In this document: in pieces, positions 31,586 to 43,288 of the stretch
How the letters are laid out: every line of letters begins with the position of its first letter
Numbering within the stretch: the stretch's first letter is position 1
Assembly (NCBI GenBank): GCA_021464415.1
Contig: CM038467.1
Span: 24,832,011-24,896,010 of the forward strand
Length of the DNA stretch: 64,000 nt
Direction of reading: 5' to 3'
DNA from: Lonicera japonica
Taxonomy: Eukaryota > Streptophyta > Magnoliopsida > Dipsacales > Caprifoliaceae
Notes under the pieces: generated by a model
Told to the model about the DNA's origin: nothing
Databases searched by the model: none
What the model saw: only the letters and a program-made list of their open reading frames with translations
Position numbers and translations under genes: made by a program

Positions 31586-32479
31586 TGAAAGCCCTAATTT
31601 GTGTATACAGAGAGAATATTTGCGATCGAAAATCAAGAAAAATGTTATATAAAAGAAAAATAAAATCAACAGAAACAGTGTCAAGAAGTCAAAAAATGGT
31701 TGAAAGACTACTAAATTTTTATCAGGGGTTGAAAAATGAGTTACATAATCTCGTGAGTTCTATTACTTTTTAAATTTTTCATGGACAATTTTTTGGGAAA
31801 TAGTATAAAATAATCCAAGAAAAATTGGACAATATAGATTAGATGTCACAAAATATTTTCTCACAAAAACTAATATATTTTTCTTACTTTCCATCTTTCA
31901 TTTATCACACACTCTTACATCGAACTTTTTAGTTTTTTTTTTAATTAAACTATATATAAATGTAATATAGTGTATATATACACACGTAACTTCATATCAA
32001 GATTAAGATTGAAAAAGTGAGATGTAGTTTAATAATGAAAAGTAATATTAAATTCTTGAGATAATTAAGGGATGAAACCTTAATACCTAGCTAATGTATT
32101 TTCTTTAGCCTTTTCTTTTTCACGTAACTTACAATTAGTATTTTTAAGTGATGATATAAATAAATCAATAAGCATATAGACGATGATAATGCTAACTAAG
32201 TTTAGAAAAAGAGGAATCAAAGGTTAAACTCTTATTATTGTAATTAAAAAAAAAACAAAAAACTTTAATGTGAATAATATTCCAAGTTGTTTATGGTTAT
32301 GTAACTTTGTGATTCAAGTGCGTGATAATATACCGCGTAGTGTAAATATATATATATATTCTTTTACTTAAAGATGATTATTAAGAACGGTTCATTTTTA
32401 GAGGTAAAAAGATTTTTAATTTTTTTTAGCATGCTTTGTTTAAAGAGGATCAATAGTGTTTTTACACTTTTTTCTAGTG

Positions 32480-32532
32480 GGACTTGAACCCATCCCTTTA
32501 AGGGTGGTGAGAACTTACTTACCATTACACTA
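32480..32532 (-). mobile_element. tRNA-like SINE head (box A and box B)
   Basis: On the minus strand, TAGTGTAATGG (32532-32522) fits the RNA polymerase III box A consensus and GGTTCAAGTCC (32490-32480) fits box B, with tRNA-like spacing. A full cloverleaf is not apparent. The sequence continues into AT-rich DNA, so this is likely a SINE fragment rather than a tRNA gene. Confidence 0.55.
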
Positions 32533-34052
32533 TTTTTTCATGAAACTTAGTGTAGATAATCCCTAAAATAAATAGATTATCTCTACCAAATTTCATCAAA
32601 AAACTCAACGGAAAGTGAGTTAACTAAATATCGAATATTCTAATGTGTAGAAATGCCCATATATATATATATATATATATCAGTTTTTTGGTTATCCAAC
32701 TTTTCGGTTGAACTTTTTGATAAAATTTGTTATAAATGATGTATTCATTATAGATATTATCTCAACCAAATTTTTAAAAAAATAAAAAATCATTCGTTTA
32801 TCCTTTCAAAATAAACAATTTTAAGTTAGTTAACTTTAAAATAATCTTTTAAAAAAATTTTATATATATATATATATATATTATTATCTCCAAGATAAAG
32901 CATGGCCAGAATGTCACATTTATTTTCACTCTTTCGATTTCTTTCATATTATCATTATCAGCTTATACAAATCTTTTTATGGAATTATTCTTAATAGGAA
33001 CGCTAATATTGGATAACAATCTTGAATGTTATATATATAATTTATTTATTTAAATATTACGTATGAACAGTAAATAAAAGGAAAGTGAACAAAATACTCT
33101 TTTTTTATATTAGAAAAAAAGTGACACTAACTTAAACATCAGGCGGAAGTGGACAGGTCAATTGATAACATATAAATATAGATATATGATCCTATAACTT
33201 CGCCCAACGTATAGATGCAAATAAATATTAAGTAAAATCCATTTAATCTGAAAAATTAAAAGTCCAATAAATATAAACATAGTTGTAAGGAATCCATAAA
33301 TCCTTTCCACAATTCATGCTAATTATCAGTCAATAATTGTATATATATATACACGTGCCTTTAAAGATAACAGATATAACATATATGGCAAATACACCGA
33401 GATAAATAAGGTATGCATATAAAGCTAATTGAAACAGATACATTTATATAATTATATATATCAATATATATATATACATATGTATATATGAGATAAACAA
33501 CTATATATATTACATAAATTACAGATATAACAGATGCACCCAAATAATAAAAATATATTCTCGTTGTTTGTTTTAATTTATCTTTTTCAAAAATATCAGT
33601 TCACTTGCAAATGGACATGTACATTTATTTTATTTTTTATTTTTTATTTTTTAGATATTTCATTTTACAATTTTATGTATTTTTGGTTAAGACTATGAAA
33701 TAAATTTGAAATTTTTGAAAAATAACATACGTATTAGAAAAAAATGTTTCCAATCTTCTCATAAATTTCCGATTAATCCAAATTGTTTATCACAAAAGTA
33801 ATTAATTTAATAAAATACCAACTAACGTTTCCTTACCGGCAAAAAAATAAAATAAAAAAATAACGTTTCCTCATTACCACAAAAATCAAAAATTAATCAA
33901 TCAACAAACCCTCCCATAGATAGCGTCGTGGGTAGAATAGTCTTTTGCCTTTGATAATTAATACAGCTCTGCATTTAAAGATGTAGTGCTATTTTTGGTC
34001 AAAATTTAAAACTAAGGGTGTATTACTAATTTCAAATCTGATGTATTCCTTA
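32533..34052. other. AT-rich non-coding stretch
   Basis: A degenerate foldback module related to the MITE at 4976-5367 occupies about 32540-32830. TA microsatellites lie near 32660 and 32862, and a TATA/GATATAAC-rich tract at 33340-33540. No gene is seen. Confidence 0.5.
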
Positions 34053-34295
34053 GCCCTAATATGTTTGAATCCTAAGGGTTAAATCCTAGTTTTCTATTGA
34101 ATTATTTAATTCTATCCGGATAGGATAAAACAATCTCACCTCTGACGTGGGATTCATTAATCCTTTTCTTGGTGGGATAAGAAGATTTAATGGGATAAAT
34201 AATTCATCCCAGTATTCAATCTCAACGAACACCAAATATGAGATAGGATAAAGTTATCATATCCTGCTCTTTTATCCGGGGCGTCAAACACAGCC
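34053..34295 (-). mobile_element. Tourist-like MITE, family member 1
   Basis: The right end complement starts GGCTGTGTTTGACGCC, and the flanks are TTA and TAA. The interior matches the element at 63383-63617 in reverse orientation (shared words TGAATTATTTATCYCA, TTTTATCC, GATTAATGAATCC). Confidence 0.7.
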
Positions 34296-35766
34296 TAAGA
34301 TTTCAAAAATATTGCCAAAATTCTCTGCATAATTAATAAATTATCCAAATTAATTCCATAGAAGGAATGCAGCAAATAGGAACCGATCATTCTATTTGAT
34401 ACAAAAAATTGCAAGATCTATTTTCGTTCACTTATTTGAAGGATAAAACTCTTGACATTGGAATTGTAAGCTATTTTTCGATTTTAACTATCGTTTGTTT
34501 TTAATTGGAATTGTTTCTAATGCTAATCGATCATAGATACCAACATTATAATTAATAATGAGGGGAGGTTATCATTTAATTTCAATGGCCAATATAGTCT
34601 TACTTCCTCAACATGCTTATTTTGGATGGTGATCAATTATCTATTAAAAATGTAGTATCACGTGTCTTTTCATTAATATAAATAAAACTATTTTGCTTTT
34701 ATAAATAACTGTATTATTTAAGCAATATGCGGTATTTGGATATTAATACCACATATTCTCAAAATATATACAGTAACATCAATAATGTTGAAGCATGGGA
34801 AAAATGGGTATTTATGTTCCAAAAAAAATGTTGAAGCCATGGAAAAAGAAGAAGATTGTTATGGTTGACTTTTAATTTTCTCGTAGATAAAATGCAATAC
34901 AAATAAAATTATTTATTTTAAATTTATTCTTAAACACACTTGTTAGTAGAATACCGTGCAAAAGGAATACCTCTCTCCGAAGGCAAGTTTTAATCGGAAA
35001 TATGCAATTGCGGTGAATTGCAAGAAATCAAACTACTAGCTCCACCACGCTCGCTGCGCCACTGTAAGCAGATGCTTCTCTCTTGCTCCAGGACAATTCT
35101 CATGACAGTGATCTCGACTCTTACAAAGAACAACATAGATCCAGAAGGAAATAACCGCAAAACTAAACCGATACCAACTTGTAATGACCCGGGCCCTGAC
35201 CCTAGCAAGATATTGTCCGCTTTGGCTTCAACCGCATGGTTTTGTTCTTGGCGAGTGCTACCCAAGCAACCCCCAAAAGGCGATATTACACATATGGTAA
35301 AGTGCAACGACCCCTAAAATTAAAAAAGGCAAAATGCAATTAATTAACCCCAAATTTTATGTGTTTACTTTCGTATCATTTAATAGTATTTTAAAATAAT
35401 TTTGTTAATGGAAGTACTTCACTTTCGTAAATAAAGGTATGGGAACATAGTAAGGAATTAATCAATTGTCAACTTTGTGATAAATTAAAGCAATTAATAA
35501 AAGGTGGACTATTGAAATGTTTGATTATTTAATGGTGATACTTTTTTACTGTTATGCTAATTTAGGAGTACTCACCAAACGGTGGGCCTGTGAGGGGTGC
35601 TTAAACTCTTCCATTACACTTAAATGGTTTCCAACTTTCCTTACCCAAAACTCTGGTTTTACAAAGACAATTTTCGGGTTTTTCTAAGTCTCTCCTTAAA
35701 AGGGGCTAGTGGCTGACTCCAGCAAATTTTTCTTTATCAAAACAAAAAATGTGGATCATTTTAAAA
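34296..35766. other. Non-coding stretch with a retroelement-like fragment
   Basis: Mostly AT-rich. At about 35180-35285, higher-GC sequence with GTAATGACCCGGGCCCTGAC and AAGATATTGTCCGCTTTGG resembles a common plant repeat I associate with LTRs of small non-autonomous elements. The identification is tentative. No gene is seen. Confidence 0.4.
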
Positions 35767-36043
35767 GGCGGGACTAATGATACACATCAAAATATTTTGT
35801 TACATTCTATCTCATTTACTCGGTCTTATAATATCGAGTGTGTGAACATTATCTCGATCTTATAAGACCAAATTACTATTAGAAATAAAAATATATACTT
35901 ATTCGGTCTCGTAAGACTGAGATAATTAATGTACACATATCCGGTACTATAAGACCAAGTATGTGCATATTACCTTAACTCTATGAGAGCGAACTAGCTA
36001 GTGTTAAAGTGTTAAAGAAAATTTTAACGTGTCATTAGTCCTG
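35767..36043. mobile_element. Short TIR element with internal hairpins
   Basis: The inverted ends are GGGACTAATGATACAC and the complement of AGGACTAATGACACG. An 11-bp direct repeat TCATTTTAAAA flanks the element (35756-35766, 36044-36054), as in Mutator-like elements. Four imperfect palindromes of the form CTCGGTCTTATAAGACCGAG lie at about 35820-35975. Confidence 0.65.
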
Positions 36044-36054
36044 TCATTTTAAAA

Positions 36055-36945
36055 TCATTTTCAAAACCCATGGTCCGAAAATACGGTCCACACGTCTTCA
36101 AGTAAAAGGTGCACTAGGTTTTTTCGGTGCTAGCTGCCAAGGGGGTCTTACATATACCATTACTTCCTTTTGATTGGCTAAATGTTTAATTTTAAGATCT
36201 TTGATTTTTGAAAAAGTTTTAAATCATTTTTTAAAATGAATATAATAAAAGTTCATTTGGATACCATTTTTAAAATTATTTACTTTTTCATCTTTAAACT
36301 TGGTTTTAGCCTAAATCTTTCTTTCTCATTATTTCTCTACCTCTTCTTTGATGATCATGCTTTATTTTTCAAGATCATAAACAAAATAATGAAAAGAAAA
36401 AAAAATTGAAAAACATGAATTTCATGTTCTCTGTTTTCTATTTTAAAAATTATTCTTGTTTTCTAAAATAAAAGAAAAATAAGTCTGACAAATGAATTTT
36501 CTTTAAAAATAATTTTCTATTATTAGAAACAAAAAGACAAAATATTCATTTGCCAGGACACTGTTTTATTTTCTTTTTGAAAAATAAAAACGATTTTGAG
36601 AACAAAAAAGAGAGAATGTCATGTCCTCTGTTTTATAACTCGTCTTAAACTCGAGTTTAGTATAACTTTTGTCTTAATGTTTTTTTATTTTATTTATTTT
36701 CAATTTTAGAAAATAGATCTGTTCATGAAAGAGATAAAAGAGATAGAGTGGAGAATTTATATTAAACTCGAGTTTAATGTTGAAAGAAAAAAAATTAAAA
36801 TTTACTAAAATAAATCTTTTACTCTTTTATATTTATTTTCAAAAATACTTTAAAATTATTTTACAGAAAACAAAAATAATTTTCAAACGAAGTCTAATCT
36901 TCTTTCTTTTTTCATAAGCTAGAATAGAACTATCTCCATATATAG
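36055..36945. other. Non-coding stretch, possible decayed MITE
   Basis: TTCATTTGGATACCATTTTT (about 36251) and the complement of GACTTCGTTTGAAAATTATT (ending about 36895) may be the degenerate ends of a TIR element. The interior is rich in TTTTAAAA and GAAAAT words. No gene is seen. Confidence 0.35.
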
Positions 36946-37467
36946 TGTTGAAAAAAAATGAGTATTAAAGTCATTTTTGAGTTGTTTTGAGGGTAATTTT
37001 AAATGGGATTTCATGTTAGAAATTAATCCATGAAATCGACATGTTAACTCATTAAGATCGTAATTAAAATACTTAAATTGCGTACCTAGATCGCGATAAG
37101 TCATATGCGGAAGTGCGAGAATCAATCACGATAAGAGTGTGGATCGAGCGGGTACGTGATATTCATCAACCAAATCGCCTTAATTTCTTGATAAAAATTT
37201 TGGTTCTCTACCAAATGGAGAAAAGGGAGCCGTATTTTGATTTGGTATATTGGGGATCATAATCCTAATATTTACTTTATATATAGTCTACTTAGGGTTC
37301 TCATAAAATCCTAACAAGCCCATATATAGTATATACACATTTGGCCCATATTTATTTGAATAGTTTATGAGTTTAACTAAAAATTAGCCCACTAATTTAA
37401 ATAGCAAATATAATTGAAATATTATAATATGTTGCCCACATAAATTAGAAACATAATTTTTTTAACA
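36946..37467 (-). repeat. Putative 3' LTR of the minus-strand Copia
   Basis: The upper boundary is supported by the adjacent purine tract and the start TGTTAAAAAAATTATG. The lower boundary is chosen at TGTTGAAAAAAAATGA because it forms the matching inverted end. There is no second copy to confirm it. Confidence 0.5.
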
Positions 37468-37846
37468 ATTTTCCACTTATGCTACATATTATTCCTGAAA
37501 TAATTATATCACTGAATTTTTTAAGCGCGCATCCGTTTGATATTTATCCTTAGACTTTTCCTTAAACAACCTAGTCTATCTCATGTACAAGCAATGAAAT
37601 TACTGCAACTTTTGTCACACTAAGATCATGACTAAATCACGATTATCACCATGCTAATACACTTAATAACATAAATCAAATGTGAGTGAGTAGCATAAAA
37701 ATTACATGCAATGTGATCTTAGACATGCCTATTTTCAACTGACCCAACTTTAATAAGATCAACTTTAACCTTCCAAGATTTATGTAAAACCATAATGGAA
37801 GAAAAAACAAACATCCTGAGTTAAGACAAAAATAAACCATCCTTTT

Positions 37847-39840
37847 TTATTCTGCAGGAAAATATGTGTATAAAAAAAAAGAGCATCCATGATTCAAACT
37901 CCCACTAACTAGCACATTATTAGATAACACAAAAACCCGTAATGAGCAACTATGCTCATGAAATACCTTACGTGTTAAGCCTTTTGTGAACGGATCTTTA
38001 ATCATGGAGTTTGTGCTTTTATGCTTGATAGACCACGACAACTCTGAACTCTTCTTTAATAACAAGAAACTTAATATCTATGGTGTTTTAGATTTCTAAA
38101 AAATTTATGTTGTTTATCGAATATAGCATAATCAATTTATTATCACAAAATATCTTTAATGGTCTTTCGACACTATACATAATCCGCAACTTAGTAACAA
38201 AATTTTGCAGCTATATCCTATCCTAAAATCAAAATCAGAATATCATATGATCTCCAACTGATCTAATTTGCAATACGTAAGTATATATAATATTTTTGTT
38301 CTATTTGAATACCGTATAACTCTTTAATTGGCTGCTTTCGAAGATATATCATAGATTTTACTTAAATATCTATCAAATATCTTTACTATGAACGTTTAAC
38401 CTATATGCGTACATACTTTATGATACATCAGACTTTTTATAACTGATGCATAAGGAATTTTTTGCATATATTTTATCTTTTTAACCTATATTTGGGGGTA
38501 GTAGTTGAGCTAGAACACACTCAAATTTCTCATTTAACAATGGGAATATCTCTTAAATGACAGTCTTTCATGCCAAATCTAATAAGAATTCTTTCGATAT
38601 CTCTCTACTTTCGTCTATACCTAATATTCGACAATAATATCGATATATCCATATTCCTAATACAAAAGAGATATCATCAACCTAAAATACAAGGAAGATA
38701 ATGTTACTCCCAATGAACTTATGATATACATAATTATCAATCGGATTTACCTCAAAATCGTATGAGATAATAACTTGATGAAATTTGTGATACCATTGAC
38801 GAAAACTTCCTTAAGGCCGTAGATGGTTTATTTCATTTCATTTCTCTATTTCTGTATTGATTGTTGAGTTTGATATTTTTGGAAGTTTTTAACATTGTTT
38901 TGATAATCCTGATTTGCATCTAAAACAATGTCAAGAATTTGTTCCTAATCATTGTCAATAACAATACTCGAAATTTGAACAAAGATAATGTTTTTTAAAT
39001 TTATATTTTCCCCCACTCAACTCAATATCCTTAAGAAATTTGGCATTTTTCTGTCTTAATAAAGGATTTATTTGAGTGAGGGTATCGAAAATTTATAATC
39101 TCTCGATCTTTCAGTGTATTCTAACAAAGATAAATATAATTGTTTTTTGAGTCCAGTTTCTTTTCTTTATGCATTGCTTTAGCTGCACAACCTGTTTTAA
39201 CTACTATTTTGATGTAACACTATTTATAAAGTATGCTGCAGTCTTAAGTGTCTTTTTCTAGAGTCCTTATGTAGAGAACAATGATTAATCACGTTCCTTA
39301 TCATATCTTTAAGCTTCTTTGATCTTCCAGCAACACTGTTCATGCTAGGTTTGCCTGGCATGGTGTACTGTGAGACGATTTCATATTTCTCTAAAAATTT
39401 CACAAAAGTCCAGAACATTGTTTACTTTATCCGTTATATCTACCGTAATATTTACAACCACGATCACATTTTACGGCCTTAATTTTCTTGCTAGTTAACT
39501 TTCAACTTTGATTGTGAAAGTCATAACAACGACTAAGGATTGTAACTTCTTATTAATTAAATATAGGTACCCTTAATAATTATCATGAACATAATAAAAT
39601 ACTATTGACCATTCCAAAAAGTCGTAGAGAATAGTTCACAGATATTTGCATGAATTAGTTTTAAGACACTGAACTCCTTATGCCACCTAGTTTCTTTATG
39701 TTTGTCCATTTCTCCTTTACACATTCAATACAAATTTTAAAATCTATTACATTAAGGGGTTTCAAGAATTTCACAAGTCTCTTAATTCTCTATTTAGAGA
39801 TTTATCCCAAATGCTTGTGCTATAACATAAAAGAATTCTT
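37847..39840 (-). pseudogene. Copia pol remnants (GAG-pre-integrase, integrase, RNase H)
   Basis: An open piece at 39418-39224 reads FVKFLEKYEIVSQYTMPGKP, then KLKDMIRNVI. This is the integrase segment that normally has a catalytic glutamate a little downstream, here altered (PSMNSVAGR where PQQNGVAER is typical). At 38065-37847 the piece TDSMIADPLTKG-like NSMIKDPFTKGLTRKVFHEH is the end of RNase H, with a CDN motif recognisable near 38150. Between them no continuous reverse transcriptase frame is left. It is fully degenerate and non-functional. Confidence 0.8.
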
Positions 39841-40044
39841 ATAAGTTAATTTTTATTTTATATCACATGAATCAATTTACAATATTTTTTTACATTAGGT
39901 GATTATATCTGTATATAAGTTATCAATTAAAGAACTAGTAGCAAAATATTTGAATCTTGAAAAAGACTTAACTTTATTATTTTCAAATGAACAATAATAA
40001 CCGTATTTGTCCAAATGAAAATAAAAATATCATCTAAATGATAG

Positions 40045-40163
40045 TGTTGACCTTAAAGTCAATTAATCTTATTTTGATAATTACAATAAGTTAATAAAGT
40101 GTTATTTAACTCGGTTGTTCCAATGATGATAGCCATTTTAACCGATATATTTTCCGACCTACA
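40045..40163 (+). repeat. 5' LTR with internal deletion
   Basis: The first 100 bp match the start of the 3' LTR (TGTTGACCTTAAAGTCAAT...). The sequence then jumps at TTTTCCGACC to the last bases of the LTR (CTACA). The 3' LTR contains ATCTTCCGACC at the first breakpoint and ATTTTTCGACA at the second, so the roughly 1.5-kb loss is flanked by microhomology. Confidence 0.8.
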
Positions 40164-40165
40164 AT

Positions 40166-40177
40166 TGGTATCAGAGG
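40166..40177 (+). promoter_or_regulatory. Primer-binding site, initiator tRNA-Met type
   Basis: TGGTATCAGAGG lies two bases after the 5' LTR end and differs at the last base from the initiator methionine tRNA complement. Confidence 0.8.
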
Positions 40178-40219
40178 TTGTACTCTTGTTTTGATTTAAC
40201 AATCTTAGAGTTTACGATC

Positions 40220-41476
40220 ATGTCTATTTATCAAGGAACCGGAATCAACGAAAGTTCTTCTACCACTAGACCACCTCTATTTGATGGCAAAAATTATAGT
40301 TATTGGAAAAGTCGTATGTGTACATTCCTTCAAGCTAGTAATTTTGAACAATGGAAGGTTACACTCATTGGACCTTATAAGATTACCAAAATCGATGAAA
40401 AGGGTATAGTCACTCCTAAATCTATTTTCGAATATGATGAGAATGATATTAAGAAAATCCAATTTAATGCTAAAGCCTTGAATGCTCTACATTGTTCATT
40501 AACTATAGATGAATACAACAAGATTTCTAGTTGTAAAACCGTTAAAGAAATTTGGGATAAATTAGAAGTTGCCTATGAAGGAACTTCACAAGTTAAGGAT
40601 GATAATATTAATATGCTTGTTCATGATTATGAACTTTTCAAAATGGAACCTAATGAATCTTTTACTTCCATGTATAGTAGGTTCTCTATTATCACTAATG
40701 CTTTAGATCTTCTTGGAAAGGAATATTCAAATGAAGACAAAATTCGAAAAATTCTTAGAACTCTTCCCAAGAAGTGGAGACCCAAAGTGACGGCTATTCA
40801 AGAAGTCAAGAATCTCAAGACGCTAAGCATGGATGAACTCTTGGGTTCACTTAAAACCCATGAGAAGGAATTGGCGAGAGAAGAAGAAAGTGATTCAAAA
40901 GCCAAAAAGTCACTAGCTTTCAAAGCAACTCAACTAGATGATGATGAGTTGATGATAGAAGATGAGGATATGGCTCTTCTTTCTAGAAAATTCATAAAAT
41001 TTCTAGCCAAGAAGAAGAAATTTCAAGGAAAAGGAAACAACTTTGATCCTTCATCAAGAAGAAACAATGATCGATCTATTCAACCAAGAGTTGAAAATGA
41101 AAAAGAAGAAAAGTGTTTCCATTGCCATGAACCAGGGCATTTCAAAACAAATTGCCCGGTTAGAAGAAAGGAAAGAAGAGACAAAAGAGATAAAGCCTTC
41201 AAGCAAGTAAGACACGCCCTCAAAGGCACTTGGAGTGATTCTGAAGAAGGTGAGTCTAATGCCGATTCTAGCGACGAGGAAACGGCAAATCTTTGCCTTA
41301 TGGCAAGAGACGATGAGGTACACTCTTCTTATGACTCATCTAGTGATGATAATGCCTCTATTAATAAGATATACAATGAGAATGACTATGAAGAATTATA
41401 TGATATATTTGAGAATTGCATAAAAAAATTTAAAAATTTGTCTAAATGTTTGCAAGCCTCAAAAATGAAAATTTGA
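40220..41476 (+). CDS. Copia (Sirevirus-like) Gag protein
   Basis: This is the longest well-preserved reading frame of its region. I prefer the ATG at 40220 (MSIYQGTGINESSS) over the in-frame ATG at 40178, because the former begins the conserved N-terminus and the latter overlaps the primer-site region. Residues about 20-35 hold LFDGKNYSYWKSRM, the Gag N-terminal signature. The Gag core runs to about residue 220 (EIWDKLEVAYEGTS, LRTLPKKWRPKV). A CCHC zinc knuckle CFHCHEPGHFKTNC lies at about residues 299-312, followed by an acidic, Ser-rich tail. The stop at 41476 is early: gag-like sequence continues in other frames (coiled-coil LKDQVDDLTNSLAKFTKEKD near 41600, a second knuckle CSFCGRNTHSAHSC near 41805). 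So the protein is truncated by frameshifts. It would form particles for the element only. Confidence 0.88.
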   Translation: MSIYQGTGINESSSTTRPPLFDGKNYSYWKSRMCTFLQASNFEQWKVTLIGPYKITKIDEKGIVTPKSIFEYDENDIKKIQFNAKALNALHCSLTIDEYNKISSCKTVKEIWDKLEVAYEGTSQVKDDNINMLVHDYELFKMEPNESFTSMYSRFSIITNALDLLGKEYSNEDKIRKILRTLPKKWRPKVTAIQEVKNLKTLSMDELLGSLKTHEKELAREEESDSKAKKSLAFKATQLDDDELMIEDEDMALLSRKFIKFLAKKKKFQGKGNNFDPSSRRNNDRSIQPRVENEKEEKCFHCHEPGHFKTNCPVRRKERRDKRDKAFKQVRHALKGTWSDSEEGESNADSSDEETANLCLMARDDEVHSSYDSSSDDNASINKIYNENDYEELYDIFENCIKKFKNLSKCLQASKMKI

Positions 41477-42555
41477 ATTATTTCTAGCAAGTGTGAAAAC
41501 TTTGAGAAAGAAAATGTATTTTTGAAAATGAAAACAAAACCTTGAAGAAAGGAAAAGAGAAAAGAAACCCCAAACTCACTTGTATTAGAAAATGTCAAAT
41601 TGAAAGATCAAGTGGATGACTTAACTAATAGTCTAGCCAAGTTCACCAAAGAGAAGGATAACTTGGGTAAATTATTAGGAATGCAAAGGTGTGTTTTTGA
41701 CAAAGCCGGTGAGCCGGTTTGGCTATAACCAAATTGACAACCAAAAGGATTACAAATTTTTTTTTAAAACATGCACACACCTCATGATCCCACTCATCTT
41801 TGCTCATTTTGTGGAAGAAATACTCATAGTGCACATTCTTGTTATTACAAAGAAAAGAATTTGCTAAGAACAAACTTACTTGGATTCCTAAAGGAACCAC
41901 TATATATGCTAACCCCAAAGGACCCAACTTATTTTGGGTACCAAAGAGAAGTTGCTTAAGATTTTTTGGTGTAGGTTTGCCTAAGAGCAAAAGCTAGCAA
42001 AATAAAATGGTTATTGGATAGTGGATGCTCGAAATACATGACGGAAAAAAAAAAAAGAATTTCTTGAGTCTAACTCCTAAACAAAGAGGTAACGTCACAT
42101 TTGGAGGCAACGCCAAAGGCAAAATTATTGATATAGGTAAAGTTGGTAAGAAATCTTCTTATATTAATATTGTTCTACTTGTTAGACGGTTTAAAATATA
42201 ACTTGCTTAGTATTAGTCAATTGTGTGATAAAGGTTATGAAGTTTATTTTTCAATCCGAATGTTGCATTATTAAAAATTATTAGTGATAATTCTATCTTG
42301 TTTATTGCTTATAGATCAAATACGTATATACTCTTGAACTTGATGATTTATCTAAACAATATGTTAAATGTTTATCCGTATTGAATGATGTTTCTTAGTT
42401 ATGGCATAGAAGATTAGTTCATGCTAATATGGATTTAGTTCGCAAATCATCTAAAATGGAATTAGTTAAAGGATTGCCTAAAACTAAACTTATTAAAAAT
42501 AAAATGTGTGATGCTTGTCAACTTGGTAAACAACATAAGTCTTCATTTTGCATGT
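41477..42555 (+). pseudogene. Remnant of gag C-terminus, protease and GAG-pre-integrase
   Basis: Broken frames give the second zinc knuckle (about 41805), the protease WLLDSGCSKYMT (about 42010, catalytic DSG kept) and the GAG-pre-integrase segment WHRRLVHANMDLV ... CDACQLGKQHKSSF (about 42400-42552). Beyond this the integrase, reverse transcriptase and RNase H are missing. Frameshifts and stops separate all pieces. Confidence 0.85.
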
Positions 42556-43275
42556 TATTATAAACTAACAATAATTTTGCAGTCTAAAAAAATTATTATT
42601 TATCATTCAAAGAAAAGAAGGGAACAGAATCTGAAGATCATCAGCATCAAAATTCAAAATAACATCGAGACTAAAAGAAGAATAATCAACAAAATTATGC
42701 TCCATATCTAATAGAGCTGTCCATTCATACTTTTGCAAGCTTTATATATATATATATATATTTTAAACTATCTCGAATATTTTCAATACTTTTTAATTGC
42801 CATCTTTGCATAAATTGAGGAGGAGCATATTATTTATATGCTATTTATGCTTGTTATTGTAAACACACATTATTATGAGTATTAACAAGTATTTTTGCAG
42901 CTTTAGATTGATAATTACTGATTCCCTCCTTGTTGATGAAGAAAAAGGGGGAGAAGTATGTGTGTTATTAAGTATGTGTGTTATGTGTGTGTCATGAGTG
43001 ATAATGGTACACACTCGTTTTTTATTTTATTTTTATTTTATTATTATGCTATGATTGATATAAGAACTACTAGTTTGTCTATTTTGTGTTAAGTACTTTT
43101 CGAACTTATGCTTTCGGTTAAGTTGTTTGAACTTATCTTATCTATGCAAGTATTTTTTTTTTTAATAATTGCTTGTATATTTTTATCTATGCACCTTATT
43201 TAGGGGAGCATATTATTCATATGCTTAAAATGATTATATTTTTAAAAACACACATTAACTCTATTGTCATCATAA

Positions 43276-43288
43276 AAAAGGGAGAGAT
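43276..43288 (+). promoter_or_regulatory. Polypurine tract
   Basis: AAAAAAGGGAGAGAT lies immediately before the 3' LTR. A further AAAAAGGGGGAGAAG tract lies near 42945, as in Sireviruses, which carry several. Confidence 0.8.

Larger units (their letters stand above)
27730..32415 (+). repeat. Segmental duplication, copy B (partner at 1566-5440)
   Basis: It is colinear with copy A. Differences are the extra MITEs at 28221-28741 and 31278-31585 and a LINE body at about 29600-30760 reduced in A, plus the lack of A's Mutator-like element and foldback MITE. Confidence 0.85.
36946..40044 (-). mobile_element. Decayed Copia retrotransposon, minus strand, 5' part missing
   Basis: Read on the minus strand, coding remains occur in the Copia order: GAG-pre-integrase (39840-39650), integrase (39640-39220), RNase H (38180-37850) and a 3' LTR (about 37467-36946). 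The LTR is preceded by a purine tract AAGTGGAAAAT. The 5' end is cut by the plus-strand element beginning at 40045. Many stops and frameshifts are present. No second LTR was found. Confidence 0.75.

Noticed and set aside
32480..32532. Possible tRNA gene on the minus strand
   Set aside because: Boxes fit, but acceptor stem pairing and a clear anticodon loop are lacking; reported as a SINE head.
33361..33543. 60-residue Tyr/Ile-rich frame
   Set aside because: Translation of a TATA-rich low-complexity tract.
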